DNA of 64,000 bases from Myxococcales bacterium (GTDB lineage Bacteria; Myxococcota_A; Bradymonadia; Bradymonadales; GCA-2716585), in contig PBBL01000003.1 of NCBI GenBank assembly GCA_002716585.1, positions 62,001-126,000 on the forward strand, read 5' to 3'. Under the pieces are notes generated by a model. The model was not told where the DNA came from, searched no databases, and was given only the letters and a program-made list of their open reading frames with translations. Shown here piece after piece: positions 25,725 through 35,062 of the stretch; position 1 is the stretch's first letter, and every line of letters starts with the position of its first letter. The position numbers and the translations under genes are program-made.

Positions 25725-26993
25725 TCAGCCACCGAAGTCGTCGAGCGCGATGTTCTCGTCCTCAACGCCAAGCTCATGGAGCATGTTGATGACCGCCTGG
25801 TTCATCATGGGCGGCCCACACATGTAGTACTCGACGTCCTCGGGGGACTCGTGGTCGTTGAGGTAGTTGTCGAGCAGCACCTGGTGGATGAACCCGACGT
25901 AGCCGTGCTTGGCGCCGAGCGGCTTGCGGCTGTCGGCGTCGGGGTTGTCCCAGTTGTCGGCGTCGAGCGGGTTGGAGAGCGCGAGGTGCCAGACGAAGTT
26001 GTCGTTCGCCTGCTGGATCTCGTCGAAGTCCTCGACGTAGAACGCCTCGCGGAAGGAGCGGGCGCCGTACCAGAAGGAGACCTTGCGGTCGGTCTGGATC
26101 CGCTTGAACTGGTCGAAGATGTGGGAGCGCATCGGGGCCATGCCCGCGCCGCCGCCCACGAAGACCATCTCGTTGTCGGTGTCCTTGGCGAAGAACTCGC
26201 CGAACGGGCCGGAGATGGTGACCTCGTCGCCGGGCTCAAGGCCAAAGATGTAGGAGCTCATCTTGCCGGGCGGCAGATCGGGGCGCCGCGGGGGCGGCGA
26301 GGCGATCCGGACGTTGAGCATGATGATGCCGCGCTCCTCGGGGTAGTTGGCCATGGAGTAGGCGCGGGTGACGTCCTCGTCCACCTTGGAGACGAACTGC
26401 CACATGTCGTACTTGTCCCAGTCGTCGCGGTACTCCTCGTCGATCTTGAAGTCCTTGTAGTGGACGGTGTGCGGGGGGCACTCGATCTGGATGTAGCCGC
26501 CAGCGCGGAAGGGGACCTCCTCGCCTTCAGGGAGCTGAAGGACGAGCTCCTTGATGAAGGTGGCGACGTTGTTGTTCGAGCGGGTGGTGCACTTCCACTT
26601 CTGGACCGAGAAGATCTCGGGCTCCAGCTCGATGTTCATGTCGCCCTTGATCTTGACCTGGCAGGAGAGGCGGCAGCCCTCGCGGGCCTCGCCGCGGCTG
26701 ATGTGGCTCTCCTCGGTGGGGAGGAGGACGCCGCCGCCGCCGTGGACGTGGACCTTGCAGACGCCGCAGGTGCCCTTGCCGCCGCAGGCGCTGGGGATGA
26801 AGATGCGGTTGGCGGCCAGGGCGTTGAGGAGCGTGTCGCCAGCGGGGACCTTGATGGTGTTTTCGGGGTCGTCGTTGATGAGGATGCTCACCTCCTGACT
26901 GTTGACGAGCTTGGCCTTGGCCGCGAGCAGCACGGCGACAAGCGCGACGACGACGACGTTGAACGCGAGCACTCCCAGGATGATTGTCTCCAT
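25725..26993 (-). CDS. nqrF: Na+-translocating NADH:quinone reductase subunit F
   Basis: NqrF is the NADH-oxidising, electron-entry subunit. This 422-residue protein has an N-terminal membrane helix ([20 protein letters not shown]). A plant-type 2Fe-2S ferredoxin domain has the motif [10 protein letters not shown] and a later Cys in GCRLSC. The FAD domain has [11 protein letters not shown], and the NADH domain has [11 protein letters not shown] and [13 protein letters not shown]. The start at 26993 is preceded by AAGGAGGTCTCG, a strong ribosome site. The length and domain order match Vibrio NqrF (407 residues). Confidence 0.96.
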   Translation of the reverse strand: METIILGVLAFNVVVVALVAVLLAAKAKLVNSQEVSILINDDPENTIKVPAGDTLLNALAANRIFIPSACGGKGTCGVCKVHVHGGGGVLLPTEESHISRGEAREGCRLSCQVKIKGDMNIELEPEIFSVQKWKCTTRSNNNVATFIKELVLQLPEGEEVPFRAGGYIQIECPPHTVHYKDFKIDEEYRDDWDKYDMWQFVSKVDEDVTRAYSMANYPEERGIIMLNVRIASPPPRRPDLPPGKMSSYIFGLEPGDEVTISGPFGEFFAKDTDNEMVFVGGGAGMAPMRSHIFDQFKRIQTDRKVSFWYGARSFREAFYVEDFDEIQQANDNFVWHLALSNPLDADNWDNPDADSRKPLGAKHGYVGFIHQVLLDNYLNDHESPEDVEYYMCGPPMMNQAVINMLHELGVEDENIALDDFGG

Positions 26994-27014
26994 GGGTCGA
27001 GACCTCCTTGGGGT

Positions 27015-27635
27015 TTACAGTTGGATACCGGCGAACGCCATGAAGCCGATCGCCATGAGGCCGGTGACGATGAACGTGATCCCGAGGCCGCGCAGGGCGG
27101 GGGGCACGTCGCTGTAGCGCATCTTCTCGCGGATCGCGGCGAGGGCGACGATCGCGAGCAGCCAGCCGACGCCGGAGCCGAGCCCGAAGACGGTGCTCTC
27201 GACGAAGTCGTAGTCACGCTCGACCATGAACAGCGAGGCGCCGAGGATGGCGCAGTTGACGGCGATGAGCGGCAGGAACACGCCCAGCGCCGAGTAGAGC
27301 GCGGGGAAGTAGCGGTCCAGGGTCATCTCAACGATCTGGACGCTGGCGGCGATGGTGCCGATCAGGGTCAGGAAGTTGAGGAACGACAGATCGACCGTCG
27401 CCAGCGAGGGGTGAGCCCAGGCGAGGGCGCCCTCACGCAGCAGGTAGTTGTAGAGCAGGTTGTTGAGGGGGCAGGTGACCCCCAGCACGAACACAACCGC
27501 GGCGCCGAGCCCGAGGGCGGTGTCGACCTTCTTGGACACCGCCAGGAAGGAGCACATGCCCAGGAAGAAGGCCAGGGCCATGTTCTCGACGAACGCGGCT
27601 TTGACGAACAGACTGATGTAATGCTCGATCAGCAT
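27015..27635 (-). CDS. nqrE: Na+-translocating NADH:quinone reductase subunit E
   Basis: This 206-residue membrane subunit has six predicted helices. With NqrD it forms the inverted pair that holds the membrane iron centre and the sodium path. Typical segments are [20 protein letters not shown] at the N-terminus (with the GMCSFLA Cys), [15 protein letters not shown] and [19 protein letters not shown]. The two conserved Cys (in GMCSF and in VNCAIL) are iron ligands in the family. The gene lies between nqrD and nqrF with gaps of 10 and 21 bases. Confidence 0.95.
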   Translation of the reverse strand: MLIEHYISLFVKAAFVENMALAFFLGMCSFLAVSKKVDTALGLGAAVVFVLGVTCPLNNLLYNYLLREGALAWAHPSLATVDLSFLNFLTLIGTIAASVQIVEMTLDRYFPALYSALGVFLPLIAVNCAILGASLFMVERDYDFVESTVFGLGSGVGWLLAIVALAAIREKMRYSDVPPALRGLGITFIVTGLMAIGFMAFAGIQL

Positions 27636-27645
27636 GATCTTCTCC

Positions 27646-28269
27646 CTAGTCCTCGGTGACCTGTTCGGGCTTCCACGTGCGCAGCAGCCAGATGAAGATG
27701 GCGATCAGGAAGAACGCCCCCGGCGCCAGCACCAGCAGGCCGTTGGGGGTGTACCAGCCGCCCTCGGTCACCAGCGGCAGGACCTCGATCCCGTAGAGCT
27801 TGCCGCTGCCGAACAGTTCGCGGAAGAAGCCCACGAACAGCAACACGATCGAGTAGCCTATCCCGTTGCCGATCCCGTCGAGGACGGAGGGCCCGGGGCC
27901 GTTCTGCATGGCGAACGCCTCGGCGCGCCCCATGACGATGCAGTTGGTGATGATCAATCCGACGAACACCGACAGCTGCTTGCTGGTCTCAAAGACGAAC
28001 GCCTTGAGCACCTGGTCCGTCACGATCACGAGCGAGGCGATGATCGTGAGCTGGACGATGATGCGGATGCTGGGCGGGATGTAGTTGCGGATCAGGCTCA
28101 CCGACAGGTTCGAGAGCACCAGCACCGCGATCACCGCCAGGCACATCACCACCGAGGTCTCCAGCTTGGTGGTGACCGCCAGCGCCGAGCAGATCCCCAA
28201 CACCTGGAGGGCGATGGGGTTGTCGTTGAACAACGGGTCGAGCAGCGTCTCCTTGGCTTTCGTGCTCAT
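27646..28269 (-). CDS. nqrD: Na+-translocating NADH:quinone reductase subunit D
   Basis: This 207-residue, six-helix membrane subunit is the NqrE partner. Recognisable parts are [19 protein letters not shown] (Cys of the iron site), [38 protein letters not shown] (second Cys) and [19 protein letters not shown]. It has high similarity in length and motifs to RnfE/NqrD. The Nqr identity follows from the neighbours. It starts one base after the nqrC stop, so translation is probably coupled. Confidence 0.95.
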   Translation of the reverse strand: MSTKAKETLLDPLFNDNPIALQVLGICSALAVTTKLETSVVMCLAVIAVLVLSNLSVSLIRNYIPPSIRIIVQLTIIASLVIVTDQVLKAFVFETSKQLSVFVGLIITNCIVMGRAEAFAMQNGPGPSVLDGIGNGIGYSIVLLFVGFFRELFGSGKLYGIEVLPLVTEGGWYTPNGLLVLAPGAFFLIAIFIWLLRTWKPEQVTED

Positions 28270-28270
28270 C

Positions 28271-29059
28271 CTACGCCCCCTTGCCCTGAGTGGTCTTGAA
28301 GTTCTTGAGATAGGGGCCGAACCCGTTCTCGCCGAGCCAGAAGCGCACCAGGTAGGTCACGCCGCGGCTGGTGATGGTCGCCCCGGAGAGCCCGTCGACC
28401 CGGTTCGGGTCCGACTCCACCGGGCCGGCCTGGCCCTTGATGACCTCGATCTTCACGGTGTCGCCCTCAGGCCCGTAGATCTTGCGGCCGGGCCACAGCG
28501 ACTTCCAGCGCGGGTTGTCCACCTCGCCGCCCAGACCGGGGGTCTCGGCGTGCTCGTAGAAGGTGATGCCGCTGATCGTGTTCAGATCGGGCTGGACCGC
28601 GAGGTAGCCGTAGAGCGTGGACCACAGCCCCTTGCCCTCGATCGGGAGGATGAGGAGCTTGACCTTCTCGCCCTCCATGACGTGGTAGACCAGCGCGTTG
28701 TTGGGGACCCGGAGCACCTTGGCGTCGTTGGGCGGCGCCTTGGTGCTGGTGGCGGGGTCGCTGCGCATCTTGCGCTGGTCGAAGGTGGTCGCGTCCACGC
28801 CGTCGGCGTACTCGCCCGTCTTGAGCGTGACGACGCGGGGGACGATCTTGTCCTTGAACAGCTGGGTGACCTCGGCGGGCTTGAGCTCCTCGCCCTCCTT
28901 CATGAGGCCCGCCACGCCCAGCACCTTCTTCTGACGATCGAGGACCTTGTTGGCCTCCTGGCGGTCCTTGAGCGAGACCGCCGCGCCAGAGACGATGACC
29001 GAGCAGACCAGGCACACCGCCGCTGCAAAGCCGATGATGTAGGTGGTACTACGCCGCAT
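28271..29059 (-). CDS. nqrC: Na+-translocating NADH:quinone reductase subunit C
   Basis: NqrC carries covalent FMN on the periplasmic side. I chose ATG 29059, which overlaps the last 11 bases of nqrB and follows GAGGAGG; upstream in-frame starts lie inside nqrB. The 262-residue protein has one N-terminal helix ([20 protein letters not shown]) and a periplasmic domain. The flavinylation motif is [11 protein letters not shown], where Thr accepts FMN from Apb[21 protein letters not shown] is the usual substrate-domain segment. The length matches Vibrio NqrC (257 residues). Confidence 0.95.
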   Translation of the reverse strand: MRRSTTYIIGFAAAVCLVCSVIVSGAAVSLKDRQEANKVLDRQKKVLGVAGLMKEGEELKPAEVTQLFKDKIVPRVVTLKTGEYADGVDATTFDQRKMRSDPATSTKAPPNDAKVLRVPNNALVYHVMEGEKVKLLILPIEGKGLWSTLYGYLAVQPDLNTISGITFYEHAETPGLGGEVDNPRWKSLWPGRKIYGPEGDTVKIEVIKGQAGPVESDPNRVDGLSGATITSRGVTYLVRFWLGENGFGPYLKNFKTTQGKGA

Positions 29060-30275
29060 TGCGCGCCATCCTCCTCTTGATGTTCGCCTGGACAAAGAAG
29101 TGGTCGATGAGCGGCGCGAACATGTTCATGAACAGGATCGCCAACATCATCCCCTCGGGGTAGGCCGGGTTGACCACCCGGATCAGGATCACCATCACCC
29201 CGATGCCGAACCCATACAGCAGCTTGCCGTTCTCGGTGAACGCCGACGACACCGGGTCGGTCGCCATGAACACCGTCCCGAACGCCCAGGACCCGATCAC
29301 CATGTGCCACCAGAAGGGCACGTTGAACATCGGGTTGGTCTCCGAGCCGATCACGTTGAGCAGGAACGACATCACCACCGTCCCGATCACCACCCCGAGC
29401 ATCGTCCGCCATGACCCGATCTGGGTGACGATCAACACGATCGCCCCCACCAGGCACAGCAGCGCCGACGTCTCTCCGATGGAGCCCGCCTCCAGCCCGA
29501 GGAAGCTCTGCATCCAGGGCTCGGAGCCGATCGGGTTGGCCGCGAAGCCGTCGCCCGCCGCCGCCTTCGCCAGCCAGGTCGCCCCCGACTGCCCGTCGGG
29601 CATCAGCGCCGCGATCCAGGGCTTGTCGCCGCTGATCTGCGCCGGGTAGGCGAAGAACAGGAACGCGCGGCCGGTCAGCGCCGGGTTGAGCACGTTCATC
29701 CCGGTCCCGCCGAACACCTCCTTGCCGATCAGGACGCCAAACGCCGTCCCCATCACCACCTGCCACAGGGGGATGGTCGGCGGCAGCGTCAGCGGCAGCA
29801 GGAAGCCGGTCACCAGAAAGCCCTCGTTGACCTCGTGGCCTCGGATGATCGAGTTTCCGACCTCGATCGCCCCGCCGGTGGCGAAGGTGGCGATGAAGAT
29901 CGGCAGGAAGTAGAGCGCCCCGTGCACGAAGTTGCCCAGGATGTTGGCCTTGTCGAAGGCCATCCCGAGGATGTCCCGGTACATCCAGGTCTGCCACGTG
30001 TCCAGCGGGGTGCCTCCGGCGCCGATCGCGTCGTGGGCCACGTAGCCGACGTTGTACATGCCCCAGATGACGCAGGGGATGAGGGCCACGACCACCGTGA
30101 TCATCATCCGCTTGAGGTCGAGGGCGTCGCGCACGTGCGTGTTCCCCCGGGTCACGTGACCTGGGGTGAACAGGACGGTGTCGTTGGCCTCGTAGAGCGG
30201 GTAGAGCTTCTCAAGCTTGCCGCCCTTTTCAAACAGCTTCCCCTGTTTGTCGAGGATGTCGCGCAAGAACTTCAT
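29049..30275 (-). CDS. nqrB: Na+-translocating NADH:quinone reductase subunit B
   Basis: NqrB is the largest membrane subunit, with about ten helices. It binds riboflavin and a covalent FMN and is the site of quinone reduction and sodium translocation. This 408-residue protein contains the flavinylation motif DGQSGATWLAK, the helix-capping segments FATGGAIEVGNSIIRGHEVN and GSWAFGTVFMATDPVSSAF, and a C-terminal [15 protein letters not shown]. It starts three bases after the nqrA stop. The conserved Gly pairs of the sodium channel helices are present, for example in FGVLIGKEVFGGTG. Confidence 0.96.
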   Translation of the reverse strand: MKFLRDILDKQGKLFEKGGKLEKLYPLYEANDTVLFTPGHVTRGNTHVRDALDLKRMMITVVVALIPCVIWGMYNVGYVAHDAIGAGGTPLDTWQTWMYRDILGMAFDKANILGNFVHGALYFLPIFIATFATGGAIEVGNSIIRGHEVNEGFLVTGFLLPLTLPPTIPLWQVVMGTAFGVLIGKEVFGGTGMNVLNPALTGRAFLFFAYPAQISGDKPWIAALMPDGQSGATWLAKAAAGDGFAANPIGSEPWMQSFLGLEAGSIGETSALLCLVGAIVLIVTQIGSWRTMLGVVIGTVVMSFLLNVIGSETNPMFNVPFWWHMVIGSWAFGTVFMATDPVSSAFTENGKLLYGFGIGVMVILIRVVNPAYPEGMMLAILFMNMFAPLIDHFFVQANIKRRMARNAA

Positions 30276-30278
30276 TGA

Positions 30279-31637
30279 TCAGCCTTCCTTCCAAATCGTC
30301 GTGAGCCGCTTCCTCAGGATGACGCCGTAGTCCTCCTTACCAGGGCTCACGAAAGAGCACAGTCCCAGATCTTCTTCGTCCAGCTCCAGGCACCCCAGTT
30401 TCTCCGACTGCTCCAGGTCGCCCGCGATGAGCGCCCGCAGCAGGAAGGTCGGCATGACGTCCAGCGGCATCACCCGCTCGAACATGCCGATCGGCACCAT
30501 GGCCCGGTGCGAGCCGTGGGTCGTGGTGGTGAAGTTGAACTTCTTGCCCATGCCGAATATCCCCGAGAGGAACGCCCGCGCCGTGGAGAACTTGTCCATC
30601 CCCGGCCCGAGCCACCCCAGGAACACCCGCTCGCGATCCTCGGCCAGGCACGACACCGTCTGGTGGTAGCGCCCGATGTAGCCGAAGACGTCGCCCTGGG
30701 CCTTATGCCCCGACAACACCGAGCCCGACACGATCCGGTTCTCGCCCCCCTGGAGGGCGCCGGCGGTCAGCTCGGCGGTCGAGGCGCCGAGGCGGGTCCG
30801 CAGCAGCTTCGGCTCCTTCACAACAGGCCCCGCCAGCGAGACAACCCGCTCGACGTCCAGCTTGCCCGTCGTGAACAGCGCTCCGATCGCCGCCACGTCT
30901 TGAATGTTGAGGTACCACGCCGTCCTCGTCCGCGAGGCTGGCGCCAGCGTGTGGATGTGGGTCCCTGGCAGCCCCGCCGGGTGTGGCCCGGTGAACTCCT
31001 CGACCGACACCCGCGGCGCGCCGCCCGCGTCGATCTTCGAGCCTGGCTTGCGGCAGAGCCACACCGGCCCCTCCGTCAGCTTCGAGAGCACCGTCAGCCC
31101 CGCCGTGATCTGCTCCTGGCGGCCCGCCATCACCACGTCCATGTCCGGCGCCAGCGGATCGCTGGCCATCGCCGTCACGAAGATGGAGTGGCACGACTCG
31201 CTCGGCGACGGGACCTTGCTGAACGGCCGCTGCCTCAGCGCCGTCCACAGCCCCGACTCCACCAACAGCGCCCGCGCCTGCTCGCCGCTCACGTCGCCCA
31301 CCGGCGACCCGCTGTAATGCGTGTACTGGACCTCGCCCTCGTCGCCCGACAGCGCGATCACCACCGACTCAAGCTTCCGCCGCTCGCCTCGGTTGACCGC
31401 GACCACCTCGCCGCCGCCCGGCGCCGTGAACACCACCCCCTCCGTCTTGCGATCCTCGAAGAGGGGTTGCCCGCGCTTCACCTGGTCGCCGACCTTGACG
31501 AGCATCCGCGGCTTCATGAACGGGTAATCGTCGTTCATCACCGCGACGCGCGTCACCTTCGGGCCGTCGCTTATCTTCTGAGCCGGGGCGCCTGTGATCG
31601 GCAGATCCAGGCCCTTCTTTATCTTGTGTACCGCCAT
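30279..31637 (-). CDS. nqrA: Na+-translocating NADH:quinone reductase subunit A
   Basis: NqrA is the cytoplasmic, quinone-associated subunit and the first gene of the operon. This 452-residue protein matches the family end to end: [19 protein letters not shown] at the start, [21 protein letters not shown] and [19 protein letters not shown] (biotinyl/lipoyl-like fold), then [15 protein letters not shown], and [19 protein letters not shown] and [19 protein letters not shown]-like segments towards the C-terminus (the latter reads DEEDLGLC). The ribosome site is weak. A 190-base leader separates the start from the best promoter candidate. Confidence 0.95.
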   Translation of the reverse strand: MAVHKIKKGLDLPITGAPAQKISDGPKVTRVAVMNDDYPFMKPRMLVKVGDQVKRGQPLFEDRKTEGVVFTAPGGGEVVAVNRGERRKLESVVIALSGDEGEVQYTHYSGSPVGDVSGEQARALLVESGLWTALRQRPFSKVPSPSESCHSIFVTAMASDPLAPDMDVVMAGRQEQITAGLTVLSKLTEGPVWLCRKPGSKIDAGGAPRVSVEEFTGPHPAGLPGTHIHTLAPASRTRTAWYLNIQDVAAIGALFTTGKLDVERVVSLAGPVVKEPKLLRTRLGASTAELTAGALQGGENRIVSGSVLSGHKAQGDVFGYIGRYHQTVSCLAEDRERVFLGWLGPGMDKFSTARAFLSGIFGMGKKFNFTTTTHGSHRAMVPIGMFERVMPLDVMPTFLLRALIAGDLEQSEKLGCLELDEEDLGLCSFVSPGKEDYGVILRKRLTTIWKEG

Positions 31638-32118
31638 CTATGTCCTTCCGCCCCTCGTTCGGATGGCCCCCCCCGCATCGACCGAGCCGCTGTCCCTGAC
31701 GTATGCACCAGACCAATGGTCTCCGGTAGGCTCTGACATGGTGATTCTGGAGTTGGCCAGCGAGAGATGAGTCGATGAGGGCCTGATTTGTGAGCCTGCT
31801 CGATGCTGCGAGGCTCATGCGTTCGGCCTGCGTTGTAGCATATGATCTCAAGCCAGGCAATGCAGGATGACACGAAACTCGACGCGCCTCCCTGCGCCGG
31901 GTTACCCTTGTCGTGGGCTCAACGTATCCATGTGTGTGTTCACTCCGTTGGTGCAGTTTTTTGTTTTTGTTCTGATGAGGTTGATGATAACCCCCGTGTG
32001 GCGCCTGCCTCAACACCACCCGAGCGGTCTGGCTTTCATGTTGCCCGACGCACCAACGCCCTCATGGCTCGTATGCAGGCCGAGCCCCGACAGACTCATC
32101 GGCAGGAGAGATGCTTCC
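31638..32118. other. 481-bp divergent intergenic region between nqrA and ggt
   Basis: No gene is supported here; short frames lack start context and family signal. The region holds a 13-bp palindrome AGACCA-A-TGGTCT at 31710-31722 in the nqr leader, the minus-strand promoter candidate at 31832-31860, and a weak plus-strand promoter candidate for ggt: TTGTTT (31961-31966), 18 bases, TGATAA (31985-31990). Confidence 0.5.
31832..31860 (-). promoter_or_regulatory. Promoter candidate for the nqr operon
   Basis: On the minus strand TTGCCT (31860-31855), 17 bases, TACAAC (31837-31832). Spacing is ideal and both hexamers match the sigma-70 consensus at four positions. The leader to nqrA would be about 190 bases. 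Confidence 0.4.
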
Positions 32119-33933
32119 ATGAAACAGATCACCTCACGCGCGCTCGCTTGCCTGATCGCGCTCCTCGTCGGCTGCGCCACGCCGCCGACCGCCGAGCCCG
32201 ACCCGCCCGCCACCTCGGGCGCCTCCACCACCCCCGACGACAAGGAGGCGATCGCCCCCGAGGGCGCCACCGGCACCCGCCGCGTCGAGCCGGTCACCGC
32301 CACCCGCCACATCGTCGGCGCCGCCAACCCCCACGCGTCGCGGGCCGGGCTTGAGGTGCTGCGCGACGGCGGCGCCGCCATCGACGCCGCCATCGCCATG
32401 GCGATGGTCCTCACTCTGGTCGAGCCCCAGTCCTCGGGCATCGGCGGCGGCGCCTTCATGCTGCACCTCGACGGCGCCACCGGGCAGCTCGACGCCTGGG
32501 ACGGCCGCGAGATCGCCCCCGCCGCCGCCACCGGCGACATGTTCCTCGCCCGCGATGGCACGCCGCTGCCCTTCTTCGAGGCCGTCGTCGGCGGGCTCTC
32601 CGTCGGCGTCCCCGGCATGGTCCGCATGCTCGCCCGCGCCCACGAGGCCCACGGCCGCCTCCCCTGGCCTCGTCTGCTCGCTCCGGCGATCGAACTCGCC
32701 GAGCAGGGCTTCGAGGTCTCCCCGCGGCTCCACGCGCTGCTCGCCCGCGACCCCATCCTCAAGACCATGGAGCCCGCCCGGAGCCTCTACTACACCCCCA
32801 AGGGCGAGCCGCTGCCGGTCGGCCACCTCCTCCAGAACCCCGACCTCGCCGGGGCGCTGCGCGAGCTGGCCACCCAGGGGCCGGACGCCCTCTACACCGG
32901 GCAGCTCGCCCGCGACATCGTCGCCGCCGTCCAGAACGCCCCCGGCAACCCCGGCCGCCTCACCCTCAAGGACATGGCCGCCTACGAGGCCATGCGCCGC
33001 GAGCCCGTCTGCGGCGACTACCGCGCCTGGCAGGTCTGCGGCATGCCGCCGCCCACCTCCGGCGGGGTGACCCTCCTCCAGATCCTCGGTCAGTTGGAGG
33101 CGTTCGACCTCCCGAGCATGAACCCCAACAGCATCGACGCCGCCCACCTCTTCGCCGAGTCCAGTCGGCTCGCCTACGCCGACCGCGCCCTCTACCTCGC
33201 CGACGCCGACTTTGTCCCGGTCCCCGTCGCCGGGCTGCTCGACCCCACCTACCTCAAGCGCCGCGCCTCGCTGATCCGGCTCGCCCAGAGCCTCGGGGAG
33301 GTCCCGGCGGGCTCACCCCCGGGCCGCCCCAAAGGAGCGCTCGCCCCGGACCGGTCGCTGGAGCTGCCGTCCACCAGTCACCTCGTCGTCGTCGATGACC
33401 AAGGCGACGTCGTCTCCATGACCGCCAGCATCGAGACCGCCTTCGGCTCCCACGTCATGGTGCGCGGCTTCCTCCTCAACAACCAGCTCACCGACTTCTC
33501 CTTCGTCCCCGAGGAGGGCGGCCGCCCGGTCGCCAACCGGGTCCAGCCCCACAAGCGCCCCCGCTCCTCCATGGCCCCGATCATCGTCCGTGACCCCAAA
33601 GGGCGCTTCAAGGCCGCCGTGGGCAGCCCCGGGGGCAGCCGGATCATCACCTACGTCGCCCAGACCCTGCTCAACGTGCTCGACTGGAACATGAACATGC
33701 AGCGGGCCATCGACCGGCCCCACATCGTCAACCGCAACGGCGCCACCGAGCTGGAGCGGATCGACGGCTGGGAGGCCTGGGCCGAGGCGATGTCCTCCGG
33801 GCTCAAGGCCCGCGGGCATGAGGTCAAGGTGCAGGACCTCAACAGCGGCCTCCACGGCGTCATGACCACCGACGACGGCCAGCTGCTCGGCGGCGCCGAC
33901 CCGCGCCGGGAAGGGCTCATCCTCGGCGACTGA
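32119..33933 (+). CDS. ggt: Gamma-glutamyltranspeptidase lipoprotein
   Basis: The enzyme cleaves gamma-glutamyl bonds of glutathione and related peptides by hydrolysis or transfer. I chose ATG 32119, which begins a lipoprotein signal ending in lipobox LLVGC (Cys19) and follows GGAGAG. The 604-residue precursor is processed at T419 in PSTSHLVVVD, which becomes the N-terminal nucleophile of the small subunit. Large-subunit landmarks are ANPHASRAGLEVLRDGGAAID and PQSSGIGGGAFMLHLDG. Small-subunit landmarks are GFLLNNQLTDFSF, RPRSSMAPIIV and GSPGGSRIITYV. Lipidation instead of free secretion would keep it at the envelope. A hairpin terminator follows the stop. Confidence 0.94.
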   Translation: MKQITSRALACLIALLVGCATPPTAEPDPPATSGASTTPDDKEAIAPEGATGTRRVEPVTATRHIVGAANPHASRAGLEVLRDGGAAIDAAIAMAMVLTLVEPQSSGIGGGAFMLHLDGATGQLDAWDGREIAPAAATGDMFLARDGTPLPFFEAVVGGLSVGVPGMVRMLARAHEAHGRLPWPRLLAPAIELAEQGFEVSPRLHALLARDPILKTMEPARSLYYTPKGEPLPVGHLLQNPDLAGALRELATQGPDALYTGQLARDIVAAVQNAPGNPGRLTLKDMAAYEAMRREPVCGDYRAWQVCGMPPPTSGGVTLLQILGQLEAFDLPSMNPNSIDAAHLFAESSRLAYADRALYLADADFVPVPVAGLLDPTYLKRRASLIRLAQSLGEVPAGSPPGRPKGALAPDRSLELPSTSHLVVVDDQGDVVSMTASIETAFGSHVMVRGFLLNNQLTDFSFVPEEGGRPVANRVQPHKRPRSSMAPIIVRDPKGRFKAAVGSPGGSRIITYVAQTLLNVLDWNMNMQRAIDRPHIVNRNGATELERIDGWEAWAEAMSSGLKARGHEVKVQDLNSGLHGVMTTDDGQLLGGADPRREGLILGD

Positions 33934-33948
33934 GGCAAGAACGCACAA

Positions 33949-33988
33949 CCGGGGCCGCCGTGACGCGATCGCGTCACGACAGCCCCGG
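33949..33988. terminator. Bidirectional hairpin between ggt and the BON lipoprotein gene
   Basis: CCGGGGC (33949-33955) pairs with GCCCCGG (33982-33988) and encloses a perfect 18-bp palindrome GTGACGCGATCGCGTCAC (33960-33977). It lies 15 bases past the ggt stop, between two convergent genes. No T-tract follows on either strand, so Rho-independent strength is uncertain. Confidence 0.55.
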
Positions 33989-34052
33989 TCTGGAGCGTCA
34001 AGCTCACCTGCCCTGTCGGCGCACGCGCCTCAGGTCACACCACGGGCTCCTG

Positions 34053-34967
34053 TCAGATGACCTGGATGCGGTTGTCCACCTCCTGCGCGCCGCCCTCCCG
34101 AGCGTTCTCCTCCGCCTCCAGCTTCTCCAGGTGGGTGTCGGCGCTCCCGGTCAGGATCGCCTCGCCGTCGTCCACGCTGACGTGGATCTCCCAGGAGTCG
34201 ACCAGGGGATCCCTGAGCAGCTCACCCTCGATCCGTCGCATCAGCTCCTCGTCGGTGGCGGGCGCCTCCATCGGGACGTCCCCGGCGGTGGCGCCTCGCG
34301 CCTCGGGGTGGGCGTAGGGCTCGTAGACGTAGGTGTAGGTGGGCTGGGAGAGGGTGAGGTCGTTATCGACCACCCAGACGCCGCGGGTCCGGGCGGCGGT
34401 GTCCCCGGACGCGGCTTTCTCCGTGAAGGTGTCGACGTCGCCCGTGAGCCGCGCGACGCCATCCTCGACGCGCACCTCGATATCGTGGGGCTCGGTGACG
34501 GGGTTGACGGCGAGCGAGGCGATGATGTCGGCCTTGATGGCGTCGTCGCTGCGGTCGCGGAGGATCTCCAGATCGTTCTCGACGCGGACGACGCCCGCGG
34601 TGTCACGCGCCAGCCGCTCGGCGACCCGCTTCTCCTTGAGGCTCCCGACGACCCCCACGAGGCGCATGACCCCCTGCTCAACCCTGGGCTGGATCGTGGC
34701 GGGGAGGACGCGGGGGTCGTTGAAGGCGGCGTCCTCGTAGGCCGCCGCGATCATGTCGTCGGGCTGCTGTCGGGGCTCGCCCTTCGGCAGCCCGACGGTG
34801 CGCGCGGTGTCGTCGCTTCGCGCCACCACGACGTCGCTGGGCGAGTGGTCGCTCCTGGTGGCCGCGTCGCGCGTCGCTCCGTCGTCGCACCCGGTGATGG
34901 GCGAGGCGGTGAGCAGGAGCGTGAGCGTGGCGGCGAGCGATGTCCTGATGGGTTGGGTGCGTCTCAT
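34053..34967 (-). CDS. Lipoprotein with three BON domains (OsmY-like)
   Basis: This 304-residue protein has a signal peptide with lipobox PITGC (Cys27) and an acidic linker. Three BON domains follow, at about residues 75-135, 143-205 and 238-302. Their signatures are VEQGVMRLVGVVGSLKEKR ... VVRVENDL, VEDGVARLTGDVDTFTEK ... VWVVDNDL and VDDGEAILTGSADTHLEKL ... AQEVDNRI. BON domains bind phospholipid or peptidoglycan-linked partners, and OsmY-type proteins protect the envelope under osmotic stress. The repeats differ in sequence, so the triplication is old. The gene is preceded by a co-directional OmpA/EF-hand gene. Confidence 0.87.
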   Translation of the reverse strand: MRRTQPIRTSLAATLTLLLTASPITGCDDGATRDAATRSDHSPSDVVVARSDDTARTVGLPKGEPRQQPDDMIAAAYEDAAFNDPRVLPATIQPRVEQGVMRLVGVVGSLKEKRVAERLARDTAGVVRVENDLEILRDRSDDAIKADIIASLAVNPVTEPHDIEVRVEDGVARLTGDVDTFTEKAASGDTAARTRGVWVVDNDLTLSQPTYTYVYEPYAHPEARGATAGDVPMEAPATDEELMRRIEGELLRDPLVDSWEIHVSVDDGEAILTGSADTHLEKLEAEENAREGGAQEVDNRIQVI

Positions 34968-35062
34968 GGTGTCCTCGTGCTGGGGGGGCGCCGATCGGGG
35001 GCGCCAGGTGCGCGGTGCGGCGGAGCGAGCGCGCCTCGGGCGGAGGCGCGCTCGGCCTCAGC

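Noticed and set aside
25776-27659. Plus-strand open frame of about 627 codons across nqrE and nqrF
   Set aside because: It is antisense to two certain nqr genes, and its product is acidic low complexity.
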